DNA of 64,000 nucleotides, from positions 1 through 64,000 of the forward strand of contig NPFB01000021.1 in assembly GCA_014084085.1 (NCBI GenBank). The letters run 5' to 3'. The position numbers and the translations under genes were made by a program. This stretch comes from Hondaea fermentalgiana. Taxonomy: Eukaryota; Sar; Bigyra; Thraustochytrida; Thraustochytriidae. Shown one piece after another: positions 52,044 through 61,557 of this stretch (position 1 is its first letter; each line of letters begins with the position of its first letter). The notes below the pieces were generated by a model. The model worked only from the letters and a program-made list of their open reading frames with translations. It had not been told where the DNA came from and made no database searches.

Positions 52044-53207
52044 ATGCAAGGGGGCGCAATTTCCCGGGTGATCCTCTGGCAGGATAGAAGTAGGCCTATC
52101 ATGATGTCGTGGGACGAAACAACTGCCTTCCAAACGAGCAAAACCGAAAAGCGGCGTCACGAGGAATTCCTTCCATCAGTTGCCCTTACAGCAACAGGAG
52201 CAGCAGCAGAAACAGAAGGAAAAGCGCTTGGGACGCAGACCAAGATGATCAAGAGCGAGGGTACCTCCACCGAGGAGATTGATGCCAACATTCCCGAAGC
52301 GCAGGTCGTGGGTGTTGCAGGAGGACACGCTGGCAATAATGGTTCAGGAAATGTCGTCGTCCCCGTTGGTGGGACAGCTGAAGTCATGGTAGGTGGCTTT
52401 GCCGCCCTCGAGGGCCGCGAGCGCTTCGTGGTAAAACAGCATTTCCAGGCCGCCGAGGCCGCCGCGCAGCAGCTCGGATGCGGTTGCTTCGAGCAGGCAA
52501 ACAAGTTCGACGTCTTCGATGCGGATACCGGTGAGATGATCATTTTTGTCGAGGAGGAAAGTGGGCTCTGCTGCAGACTTTGCTGCTCGCCGAACCACGA
52601 AGCCAAGCTTCACTTCAAGGACGTGCGATACGGCGTGCCGGCAGATAGCTTCATCATGCACGCCGACAAGCCCTTCAAGCTGAACTGCTGCGCCTGCTTC
52701 GACATTTGTCGGCACGAAGTCAAGGTTCAGGACAGCAACGGGACCTTCTTCTCGCACGCGAAAGTGCCCCTATTTGGAGGCGGCCTTAGCCCACAAATGG
52801 AGATCATGACACGCGAGGGAGAAGTGCACACAACAACCAGAGGACCTACTTGCTGCTTGGGTGGCCTCATTGAGCTCTGCACCAACATCGAGTTTAATCT
52901 TTTCATGGATGCTGAGCAAAATAATGTCGTTGGAAAGATCGTCAAGAAGAAGCCTTCCGACTTTCAGGGCGCTCTTCGCGAGGCAGCAAGTGATGCGGAC
53001 ACCTACATGCTCGAAATGCCCAAGGGTATCACTGCAGATCAGGCCGCCTCCATCATTGCCACGACGGTCTTGTTGGACTACCTCTATTTCGAAGATGGCG
53101 CGCCTATCACATTCAACTTGCTCAACCAAAGCTGCACGGTCAACTTTTGCAACTGCTACTGTCTCGGCTGCACATGCCCCTGCTCCTGCACCTATGGTGA
53201 TGACTAG
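52044..53207 (+). CDS. PLSCR: Phospholipid scramblase family protein
   Basis: A 387-residue protein; ATG at 52044, with alternative ATGs at 52101/52104 that would remove about 20 residues. A low-complexity N-terminal 120 residues precedes the scramblase domain: LEGRERFVVKQHF, EQANKFDVFDADTGEMIIFVEEESGLCCRLCC, HADKPFKLNCCACFDICRHEVKV, a Cys-rich TCCLGG segment, NIEFNLFMDAEQNNVVGKIVKK, and LREAASDADTYMLEMPKG followed by the C-terminal hydrophobic stretch ending LLDYLYFED, equivalent to the family's IDFxxFE. The clustered Cys pairs are likely palmitoylation sites. The C-terminus is a Cys-rich tail (FCNCYCLGCTCPCSC). It is expected at the plasma membrane, in calcium-linked lipid movement or signalling. 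Confidence 0.92.
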   Translation: MQGGAISRVILWQDRSRPIMMSWDETTAFQTSKTEKRRHEEFLPSVALTATGAAAETEGKALGTQTKMIKSEGTSTEEIDANIPEAQVVGVAGGHAGNNGSGNVVVPVGGTAEVMVGGFAALEGRERFVVKQHFQAAEAAAQQLGCGCFEQANKFDVFDADTGEMIIFVEEESGLCCRLCCSPNHEAKLHFKDVRYGVPADSFIMHADKPFKLNCCACFDICRHEVKVQDSNGTFFSHAKVPLFGGGLSPQMEIMTREGEVHTTTRGPTCCLGGLIELCTNIEFNLFMDAEQNNVVGKIVKKKPSDFQGALREAASDADTYMLEMPKGITADQAASIIATTVLLDYLYFEDGAPITFNLLNQSCTVNFCNCYCLGCTCPCSCTYGDD

Positions 53208-53608
53208 TCGACCGGCGTCAGCAGAGTCTCTGAAAGTAAAAAGTAAAAAGTAATGGAATCCATAAAAATGAAGCTACGACAATCCACAACCGTGCCTTTT
53301 TATTTGCCTCTCATAAATGAACGGGCGAATGGATGCACGAACGAAGGCGCAAGAAAAAAAATTGACCATTATCTTCGTGGCTCGCATTGAAGAGAAGACC
53401 TGGGTCCAGACTCAAACTTTGCACCCCAAAAGATCCTCCTCTGATGATGATATTCCGCTCGGCGGTTGTTTTTTGCGCCCCGATTTCGCGGTCTCGGCGT
53501 CGGTGATGTTCTCATCGGTTACCGTCAGGCTTGACAAAGCCATCCTCTTGCACGGAAAGAAGGCAAGACAAAGGCAAAGGCCAAAATCCTTGAAACAACG
53601 TCGAGGAG
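53208..53608. other. Intergenic region between scramblase and HEAT-repeat gene
   Basis: Contains AAAGTAAAAAGTAAAAAGTAA short A-rich repeats (about 53231-53252) just after the scramblase stop and the leader of the next gene. No other coding signal was seen. Confidence 0.5.
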
Positions 53609-56600
53609 ATGGAGGCGGCTGGCGCGGCGGCGCGCGCGCAGCAGGCGCGAGAGCAGGAAGATGCTCGCGAAGAGCGGCAGACCGCCGTGGTCGAACAAGT
53701 ACAGCTTCTTGTAGCGGAGATGCTCGCAGAGAACGCTCTTGTGGCCGCCGCCGCCGCCGCTGCATCAAGCAGCGGCAGCGGCAGCGGCAGCTCTACGGCA
53801 AGACCCAGCGCGCACTCCGCAGAAGTCAAGACCTTTCACGCACTGCACAAGCTTGGCAGGCTCATGGAGGACCTCACCGAGCCCATTGCAGAAAACGCTC
53901 CGCGCGAAGTGCAGCAACGCTACCGTGAAAGAATACGTCTCGTACAGCCAACTGTTGAGAAAGGGCTCAAGGAGATTCTTGTGGGTCAGCTCGCAGGCCT
54001 CTGCCTCTCGCCATCGTTTTACAAGCTTCTCGGCCGTCTCTTTCGCATGCTCATGGAGCGAGGAGACAGCCGCAATATCATGGCCATCACCAACGATTTG
54101 CACGACCAATTGGGCCTCAAGTCAACGCTTTCGGCACAAAGCAAGACTGCCGTCTTTTATTGCCTTGGCGAGATTAGCAGCTGCAAGCAAGGCAGGGTCT
54201 TGGCCGGCCATTTGCGTGAGACAACGCAGCTCGTCGCTCGTGTCTTTCGCTCCAACGCGCACTCCAGCACCAGACCTGCCGACAATGAATACCGCTTCGC
54301 TGCCGTTCGCGCCCTTGGCAGCGCTTTGCAGGGTTCCGAAGTGGCCGGACGCTCCAACCACGCAGAGGCATTGAAAGTTCTTGTTCGCGCGGCCGCCGAT
54401 AAATCACCCCCTGTGCGCTCTGCCGTTGCTGACGCTGCTCTGTCGCTTGCTCTCGTAAGCGACGGCTTTACTTCCGTCGCGCTCGATCAGCTCGTCACGC
54501 TCACGAAAAGAGGCCTTGAAGACCGCGTTGCTCACGTAAGATCTGCATTTGCGCGCAGTCTTGGCGCAATTCTTTGTCTCGCCGTCGAAATGGCAGGCCC
54601 GCTGCGAGCCCTCGATCATGATACAATTCTTGGCGGCCCGTCCGGCACAGCCTCGGAAGCAACATCTTCAAGCTCTGCCGGAGGGAGCTCTTTCGATGCC
54701 ACCAGCACTGCTGCGCCCAAAGGCGTTGCGGCCGCCGCTCGTCTCGCGGGACTCAAGATGGGTGTCGTTGGCGTAGGATCCAGCAGCGCAGGAGCCGCCG
54801 GAACCGGTAGCGCCGATGGATCAGTCTCTGGGTCAGCATCGGGCGCTTCGACGCCGTCGCCCCGGGGTTCAAAGCTCCGTGGATTCGGCTTTGCCGCCAA
54901 CTTTGGCGGTCTCGGGGGGCGCAGCAAACCCGAGGCCCCCGTCTCGTACTCTCTGGACACCGCACTCGGGGCGCTCATGACCATCTTTGATGCGTGGGCT
55001 CCTGATCAGCTCGAGCGACGATCCGACATGGCAAATGCGCAGTCCACTAACGAAATCACGCAACGCTCGACCGAAGTCCGGATGGCCACCGCTGAGGCTG
55101 CCGTGGAGTTTTTCCGATACTTGCAGCGCACGGGAGACGCGGAACAGCAACATCTTGTGATCTCTGCCGCTATAAGCTTTGTTCGCGGTATCTGCGACGA
55201 CAAGCGCAAAATATCCCTGAGCACGATGCGAGACCGCGCGCGAGACGACGCGCTGCGCCGCGCAGTGGGCGTCTTTGTCATTGAACGCGCGCTCTCCGCC
55301 AAGCTCTCCGAAAGTGGCAAGATCGAGCTTGCCCGTCAGCTCCTTATCACGAGCACCAAGCAGCACGCCTCGGCAAGCCGCCAGGGCTCTGGAGATCTCA
55401 AGAGGCGCAACAGTCGCACTATGGCATCCATGTCGCTCGCCGCGCAGACGGATGACTTCAAGCACGGGCCTCTTTTGATTTCCGCCTGCCTTTCGGAGGC
55501 TGCGTGTCTGCTTTCATCCCTTGGTGATGCCTCGCGCGCCCTTCATCAAGAGCTCGACTTCCAAACGCTTTTGCCACTGCTGGAGCACCGCGATGCTGCC
55601 GTTCGTCTTGAGTGCTGCAATCTCCTCTATGTTTGCGCGATTACGCAGCCAGGGTATGCTTCGCGAGGTATTCTTCCTCTCCTTCAGCTCGTCGGATTGT
55701 ATCAGCCCGAGCTCGCGATGACTCTGGCCTCAGGCCCGCCTCACAATGCGTCTCCTACCGAGCTCGAAACCTTTGATACAGAGGCTGATCGTACACTCGA
55801 TGCAATTGAGGGGCTCGTACACGCGCTTTGTGCCTTCGTTTATTCCTCTAGCGCCAACGGGCGGCCTCGAAGCACGTCCGCCGAGGCTTTTTTGCAGCGC
55901 GAAAACATGCTGCTTCCCGCCGCGGCGCACTTTGTGCGGCACGAGGTCCCCAATAGCAGTACGGCTCTGCTCTCGGGTGACCTCAAGGGCATTCCGGAAA
56001 ATACCTCTATGGCTCTGCTTGGACACGCCAAATCGATGATTGCACGTCAGCATGATGGGTCGACGCGACCCACGGCCACTGCGCGCATCGCATCGTGCGG
56101 CTGGGACCTCGTTGCTTCGCTTGTCACGCTGGGGTCTGCGTGGTGCGATGACAACCTCAGTCAGCTTTTTCAGGCATGGCAGTCGTCCGTGGAAGCCAGC
56201 ATCCCAGCTTTGCAAAAAGTGGCGCAAGCCAAGACGCCTAGGTATCTTGCTTCTGACTCCGTAACAGAGGCTTCGCTGACCTGCTTGCGGGCCGCGCTTC
56301 AAGCCATGGTTGGCTTTATACGCTGCAACCAGCCGCTTCTGCGCGACATGCCGGCCGTCGCTCGCGCCGTGACTGTCTTGACGGAGCAAGTTGTGCAGGC
56401 GAGTCGCCGCAGCGTGCGCGACCTGCCCTTCCCCGATACATTTATGGGAATACATGCAGCACTTTTTGATATCTGCGCGTGGCTGCCTCGTGCAGAATTG
56501 CGGTGCTTCAAGGAATCCCTGGTCATCCCTCTGCAGAGCCTTTCGATGGCGTATTTCCTCGGTCCCGCGGGTAGACCAGAGGGGGCGGCGACCTCGACGG

Positions 56601-59600
56601 CGCTTTCTTCGTTGCTTTCATCCCGTAGCGGGCTCCTCAAAGCCAATGATGACGTGCTCGAAACTGCAAGTCTTTCAACGAGTTCTCAAGCGCACGATGA
56701 TGGTGACGCCGACGAGCCTCTCGGAAGGAAACAGTGGCGCTTCGAGGAAGCGAGCCCGACCTCCCCATCCCGCGAGCTTTTCATGGAAGCGCGCGTTCTC
56801 ACCTCCGCCGAAGCCTTTGCGTCTGCTGCGGCTCTCATGACTAGTCTCTCTTGCAATGCTTCCCATGCCGCTGTGGCTGCTACGCCACGCCGCGGCGAAG
56901 ACCTCGAGGCGCTGAGGACCGGCGCAGTGGCCTTTTCGGCAGATTCTCTTGACCTCGTAGACGGCGTCCCCGTGTGTGGAATGGTTCGTATTCCAGCCGT
57001 CAAGTTCGCGCAAAATTGCATTGATGCTGCCGTTTCTTTCTCGGCAGTGGTGCTCACGAACTTATTTGACGACACGGATCGGTCCAATGTTGTACAGTAT
57101 CTTTTTGGGATGCTCAAACGTCGCACGGGAGAAGCGCAGAGCGTCGTTCTACACAACGGCGTGGCAGTCCTCCTCGCCTTTTTGCAGACCCTGGCTGTCT
57201 TGCAAGCCGAGATCGACCCCAGGAAGGCTCCCTGGGTTGCACGCATCCGCAGCATCTTTTGCGTGGCCATTGCAAGTCCGCGTAGCATTGTGCGCTGCGC
57301 ATGCGCAACGGGACTTGCCACGCTCACTCGTCTCGCTGGTGCTGAAGTCGGCCAAGCAGCTGTGCAAACGCTGGTCCGCAAGCTCGAAAACGGCCAGAGC
57401 CCTCCTGCTGTGCCTGGCGCCACGGGCGCGTCGTCTGCAGCTCGATCCAAAACGGGACAGGGAGCGGCAAATGGCGGCTCGCAGGCGCGGCCTGGTACCA
57501 GCGGCCCGCCTTCTGCGCACTCGCGCGCGGGCGTTGCGCTTGCTCTCGCCCTTATTCGTCGAGAAGCGCGCATGCACGACACGCGTTATGTTAAGAACAA
57601 TCTCGTGTACGATATGTGCAAAATCACCGCCCAGCCTGTGCGTACATCTGCTCTCCACGCGTGGCAAGCCATCGTCGAGAGCGCCGGAATTGATGTTGGA
57701 AGATTCGTAGCACCAAGCTTGGCGCTCATCAACGCTCATTTGCTCGCCGTCGACGGTCACTTTGAGCGCGGTGGCTACGGTGCCTTTCGCGTCGTGACAG
57801 GGACGATGACGTGTCTCGCAAGGCTTGCAAATTCGCTGATCGAGGGTCTCGGTCCCGAGCTCGTGCGTCCAGACGTTGACGCAGTTCGCTTTCTCAATAT
57901 TTGGGAAGCGTTACGCGTGTGCGGAGCTGATTCAGGTCTTCAACTCGAGCTGGTGCGCATGGTTCAGCAAATCCTGCTCTTTCACCCCGCTCTTGTGATG
58001 GAGCATACTTGCGACCGAGAGCGCGTGGAAACTTACCTGTGGGAGTTGATCACCGATGCGCAAGGCGAGGTTGCTCCTGCCGTGCGCATGTTGGCCTTGC
58101 AAGCGCTCTCTCTGCTCACAGAGCGCATGGCCGAGGACAATGATCCTCGCGCTGACGTTGCGCGCGGCGCGCTCAGTCTCCTGGCTTTTGAGCTCGTCGT
58201 TCAGGCTTCAATCTGTCAAGATTGGATCGTCCCTCCCGTCTCTTCTCTTGGCTACGGTGCCATGCTCCTTGCACGTTCAACCCGACCAAACCAGGCCGCT
58301 GAGCCGCTCTTTATTCAGGCTACAAATGCTGCTTTTCGAGACACCTCGGGCGCGGCAGCATCGGCGGCTTCGGGGGAACCGTTGTCATCCGACAACTACG
58401 GTACCGCCACGTCACGAGACTTTGTCGAGATGAACGGGTACGAGAGGATGGGCTTGCAGCAGGGAAGCGCTGTCGCGGGGCTTGCAGATGTGAGCTCCTT
58501 GTGTAATGTGTCAGCTGCGCGAAGGCTCGCGCTACGAAATCTCCTCAAATTTATCGGTCTCAGTCACATGAAGATGCGGCCCGCCGAGAAAAAGCTCTCA
58601 ACGTGGACCGCGGAAGAACTGCACGACGCTGCTGCCCTAACAGACTGGATGCGGTTCTTTCGTGCTGTCATGACAGGGACAACGGGTGCTCTGAGCAACA
58701 GCCACGGAGCCTCCGGTATGGGCCAGGGCCTCGCAAACGACCACGGCGCCGACTTTGGCGACGAAGATGGAGAGGGCGAAGGCGATAGCGACAACGATGA
58801 TGCGAACGATGGAGGACCTGCAGCGCAAATCAGCGATAGCTCCGGCAATGGAACTGCTACCGGATCGTCCAGCCAGGACGCTCTTGCAAATAATGCTCGG
58901 ATCGGTCCTGTTCTCGAATTCTGTGATCGGGTGCTCAGCAAATGCTCATGGGAGACCAAAGCACTCGCGGTTGAGGGCCTGCTCGAGGTGCTTGTAATCG
59001 CCAGAACGTACTCTTTTCACTGCGACCTCGATCAAGCCTCCCGTGTCCTGAAAAAAGCGCAACTTCCTGTACGTGGACAATTTCTGTGCATGCATATTCG
59101 CGAATTGCTCACTGGCGCCTCGCAGGCGGCCAACGGCACGGTGCAAAGCGCCGAAGTGCCGCAGCTCTCGATCCAGGGGTATTGCGCTCTCGTCGAGATT
59201 GTGCGCATTTTTGCAAGTGGGCGCGATCGCCACAACCCAGAAGAGTCTGTCTTGAAGCAGTTTGAAATGCAGCTCACTGCAACACTGGGGCCCGGCCTCG
59301 GTCGCAGCGCTTCGCCGCTGGTACTTCCCTTCGTGGGCGTCCTTGCCGTGCAGCTGCTCGTATCTGGGGTATCGACAAGCGCGCGGCGGATCGTTGGCTT
59401 GCTTCTTCCTGCTCAACTCGTTTCTAGCAAGGACGAAGAAGACGATGACGACAACGATGATGATGATGACGATGGCGGCACGGATGCTATAACGGGCGTC
59501 GACGGAACCCTGCTTGAGGACAAGACTGATCTTGAGCAAACACCGTCTTTTGTCCAAGCAGAACTTCTCATTCTTCGCCTTGTGCCCCTTGCACGACTGT

Positions 59601-61369
59601 GGCTCTTTGCGCAAGGTTGCGATACAATCTCTGAACGAGCTGTTCGTTCCACGCAAACCCCGAGGATGCTGCGCTCGAAACCCTCGCGAAAGAAGGGTAT
59701 CAAGGCCTCAATCGAAAAGGCGCTTTTGGAGTTTATGCGTCCTGCGCGAGAACCTGAAAAGCGCAAAGACCTGGTGGACGCCTGGATGGGGGTACTGCGG
59801 GACGTTGCCAAGCTTGCGGTGCCCATTGATGCAGACAAAGAGCACGAGGCAGACGCTTTTGATCTCGTCGACGCAAGCGATGCCATCGCTGTCTTTCCCG
59901 CGTACCTCAATGCTGCCTGGGTCGTTGGTCGGGCCCTCGGCACTTTGGCTGAGGCGTTGCCCACCCGTGAGGTAGATCAAGGTCTCGTCTTGCGAACATC
60001 TCTGATCTTGGCCGCGCGAGCTCGGCCCATGGACTGGCCGCCTCTAGCGCTTGGCACGATTTTTCAGACCGCGGCCTTGGCGCTCCCCGTTGCTAACGCT
60101 GGTAAAAGCTGTGACACTTTGGCCATCATGGTGAGTGTCAAGGTGTTGCGTGACGAGGCGAGTTTCAAGATTGTACATGGAGACTTTCTCATTCGTCAGG
60201 CTTTCCACGTGATTGCAGAGGTAGTCGCGGCCCGCGCTCGCCGCGGCAACACGGATGACGATACACTTGATGGGGATGGCCACTCCAAGGCAATTCGCGA
60301 AAATGACCTCGACAATTTGCACCGCCTCATTGAGGCCGTTCTCATGCCTGTGCAGACAGTGCTCGGTCCCGAGCTATCGAGCTTGGTTTCACAATATGCG
60401 CAAAGCCATGCCCAAGAAACGGGCCTCGCCCCAAAGGCCAGGCACACATACACGACAGGCGGGAGCATGGTGGGATCGCGAAATGCGATTCTTGCCAGCG
60501 TTGCAGATCGCGCCATTGCAAGTATACCAACACTAGCGCAGTGCCTGCCCTCGGAGTGCGCAGAGATGTACTCGCAGTTGCTTGCTTGGAATGCCTTTGC
60601 TTGCGTCAAGGCACAGCCCCGGTCAGAGTTAAGAAAAGCCGCACTTGATGCGTGCGCTCAGATGACAAAGCACGTACAACCTCTGCAAGCTTCTCTCTTG
60701 CAATGGGCGCACGATGCAATCAAGACCATCAATGCTTCTCCATATTCTGCAGATGATGCGACTGATAGCAAGGTTCTCGAGGCAACGAGAGAGCTTCGCA
60801 TTGCTGGTGAAGCCTTATGCCACCGCGAGGTATTTCCCGTGCTCGACAAACCTCAATTTAATGACGTCGCAGAAAGCATGGCTCGTCTTTTGACCCCGGA
60901 AACTTCAAGCTCGAGCATCATTGTCTGGACTCTCGCTGCCGTGCGGGGTGTTTGCGCCGCGGAGACCACTGACACGAATGCTGTTCGGATGCTCGCTGGT
61001 GTCGTCGGATCGAAAATTGCCATGTTGGTGCGGTCCGCTGACGACACGAGTGTAGCAGTGGGGGAGGAAAGCGAAGACGAAAGGCTTGCCTCGCAAACCG
61101 TAGCCGCGGCAGCCGTCTTGACTCTGGCCAAAATCTCTGGTCAAGTCCCTGAGCTCGCCCAGTTTGCAGTACTTTCGTCCCTTTCACTGGCAGAAGGGTC
61201 GGGTGCGATGCAGCGCTCAGAGTCGACGCGCAATGCGGGTCGGGCAGCTCTCGTGCATCTCGTCTCAACGTGCGCAGCCGAGGTGCGCGCCTTTGTGCAG
61301 ACGTCGACGCCGAAAGCCTCGGCAGCGTTACAGGAATCCATCAAATCGTATCTTGCAGGTACGGCTTGA
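53609..61369 (+). CDS. Giant HEAT-repeat protein, HEATR5/Laa1-like
   Basis: A 2586-residue single-exon protein; ATG at 53609, TGA stop. It is almost entirely helical repeats, with Ser/Gly-rich or acidic linkers at about 345-460 (SSSAGGSSF...GSKLRGFGF), about 1715-1755 (DEDGEGEGDSDNDD) and about 1935-1955 (DEEDDDDNDDDDDD). The N-terminal part (LGRLMEDL...RERIRLVQPTVEKGLKEIL; ITNDLHDQL...KTAVFYCLGEI; EYRFAAVRALGSALQG) resembles the HEATR5/Laa1 family, as does the central TSALHAWQAIVESAGIDVGRFVAPSLALINAHL block. HEATR5 proteins act with AP-1/aftiphilin in endosome-Golgi transport, which would fit an AP-3 mu gene nearby but is not proof. Family assignment is moderate; the HEAT architecture is clear. 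Confidence 0.72.
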   Translation: MEAAGAAARAQQAREQEDAREERQTAVVEQVQLLVAEMLAENALVAAAAAAASSSGSGSGSSTARPSAHSAEVKTFHALHKLGRLMEDLTEPIAENAPREVQQRYRERIRLVQPTVEKGLKEILVGQLAGLCLSPSFYKLLGRLFRMLMERGDSRNIMAITNDLHDQLGLKSTLSAQSKTAVFYCLGEISSCKQGRVLAGHLRETTQLVARVFRSNAHSSTRPADNEYRFAAVRALGSALQGSEVAGRSNHAEALKVLVRAAADKSPPVRSAVADAALSLALVSDGFTSVALDQLVTLTKRGLEDRVAHVRSAFARSLGAILCLAVEMAGPLRALDHDTILGGPSGTASEATSSSSAGGSSFDATSTAAPKGVAAAARLAGLKMGVVGVGSSSAGAAGTGSADGSVSGSASGASTPSPRGSKLRGFGFAANFGGLGGRSKPEAPVSYSLDTALGALMTIFDAWAPDQLERRSDMANAQSTNEITQRSTEVRMATAEAAVEFFRYLQRTGDAEQQHLVISAAISFVRGICDDKRKISLSTMRDRARDDALRRAVGVFVIERALSAKLSESGKIELARQLLITSTKQHASASRQGSGDLKRRNSRTMASMSLAAQTDDFKHGPLLISACLSEAACLLSSLGDASRALHQELDFQTLLPLLEHRDAAVRLECCNLLYVCAITQPGYASRGILPLLQLVGLYQPELAMTLASGPPHNASPTELETFDTEADRTLDAIEGLVHALCAFVYSSSANGRPRSTSAEAFLQRENMLLPAAAHFVRHEVPNSSTALLSGDLKGIPENTSMALLGHAKSMIARQHDGSTRPTATARIASCGWDLVASLVTLGSAWCDDNLSQLFQAWQSSVEASIPALQKVAQAKTPRYLASDSVTEASLTCLRAALQAMVGFIRCNQPLLRDMPAVARAVTVLTEQVVQASRRSVRDLPFPDTFMGIHAALFDICAWLPRAELRCFKESLVIPLQSLSMAYFLGPAGRPEGAATSTALSSLLSSRSGLLKANDDVLETASLSTSSQAHDDGDADEPLGRKQWRFEEASPTSPSRELFMEARVLTSAEAFASAAALMTSLSCNASHAAVAATPRRGEDLEALRTGAVAFSADSLDLVDGVPVCGMVRIPAVKFAQNCIDAAVSFSAVVLTNLFDDTDRSNVVQYLFGMLKRRTGEAQSVVLHNGVAVLLAFLQTLAVLQAEIDPRKAPWVARIRSIFCVAIASPRSIVRCACATGLATLTRLAGAEVGQAAVQTLVRKLENGQSPPAVPGATGASSAARSKTGQGAANGGSQARPGTSGPPSAHSRAGVALALALIRREARMHDTRYVKNNLVYDMCKITAQPVRTSALHAWQAIVESAGIDVGRFVAPSLALINAHLLAVDGHFERGGYGAFRVVTGTMTCLARLANSLIEGLGPELVRPDVDAVRFLNIWEALRVCGADSGLQLELVRMVQQILLFHPALVMEHTCDRERVETYLWELITDAQGEVAPAVRMLALQALSLLTERMAEDNDPRADVARGALSLLAFELVVQASICQDWIVPPVSSLGYGAMLLARSTRPNQAAEPLFIQATNAAFRDTSGAAASAASGEPLSSDNYGTATSRDFVEMNGYERMGLQQGSAVAGLADVSSLCNVSAARRLALRNLLKFIGLSHMKMRPAEKKLSTWTAEELHDAAALTDWMRFFRAVMTGTTGALSNSHGASGMGQGLANDHGADFGDEDGEGEGDSDNDDANDGGPAAQISDSSGNGTATGSSSQDALANNARIGPVLEFCDRVLSKCSWETKALAVEGLLEVLVIARTYSFHCDLDQASRVLKKAQLPVRGQFLCMHIRELLTGASQAANGTVQSAEVPQLSIQGYCALVEIVRIFASGRDRHNPEESVLKQFEMQLTATLGPGLGRSASPLVLPFVGVLAVQLLVSGVSTSARRIVGLLLPAQLVSSKDEEDDDDNDDDDDDGGTDAITGVDGTLLEDKTDLEQTPSFVQAELLILRLVPLARLWLFAQGCDTISERAVRSTQTPRMLRSKPSRKKGIKASIEKALLEFMRPAREPEKRKDLVDAWMGVLRDVAKLAVPIDADKEHEADAFDLVDASDAIAVFPAYLNAAWVVGRALGTLAEALPTREVDQGLVLRTSLILAARARPMDWPPLALGTIFQTAALALPVANAGKSCDTLAIMVSVKVLRDEASFKIVHGDFLIRQAFHVIAEVVAARARRGNTDDDTLDGDGHSKAIRENDLDNLHRLIEAVLMPVQTVLGPELSSLVSQYAQSHAQETGLAPKARHTYTTGGSMVGSRNAILASVADRAIASIPTLAQCLPSECAEMYSQLLAWNAFACVKAQPRSELRKAALDACAQMTKHVQPLQASLLQWAHDAIKTINASPYSADDATDSKVLEATRELRIAGEALCHREVFPVLDKPQFNDVAESMARLLTPETSSSSIIVWTLAAVRGVCAAETTDTNAVRMLAGVVGSKIAMLVRSADDTSVAVGEESEDERLASQTVAAAAVLTLAKISGQVPELAQFAVLSSLSLAEGSGAMQRSESTRNAGRAALVHLVSTCAAEVRAFVQTSTPKASAALQESIKSYLAGTA

Positions 61370-61557
61370 GGAGTAAAGTAAATGTCCGCTGCGCAGACGA
61401 GGGATTACCGCCTTGGCCTCGGACCGCAAAGGAAGATAGTGGGCTTCCCCGCGACTGACCATTGGCGTCAGCAGAAAACTTGTAATGGGGACAATCAATG
61501 TATTTCAGATTTTTCGAATGATTTCTACGAATACAGCTGTCAGGAGTTGTGCTAGGT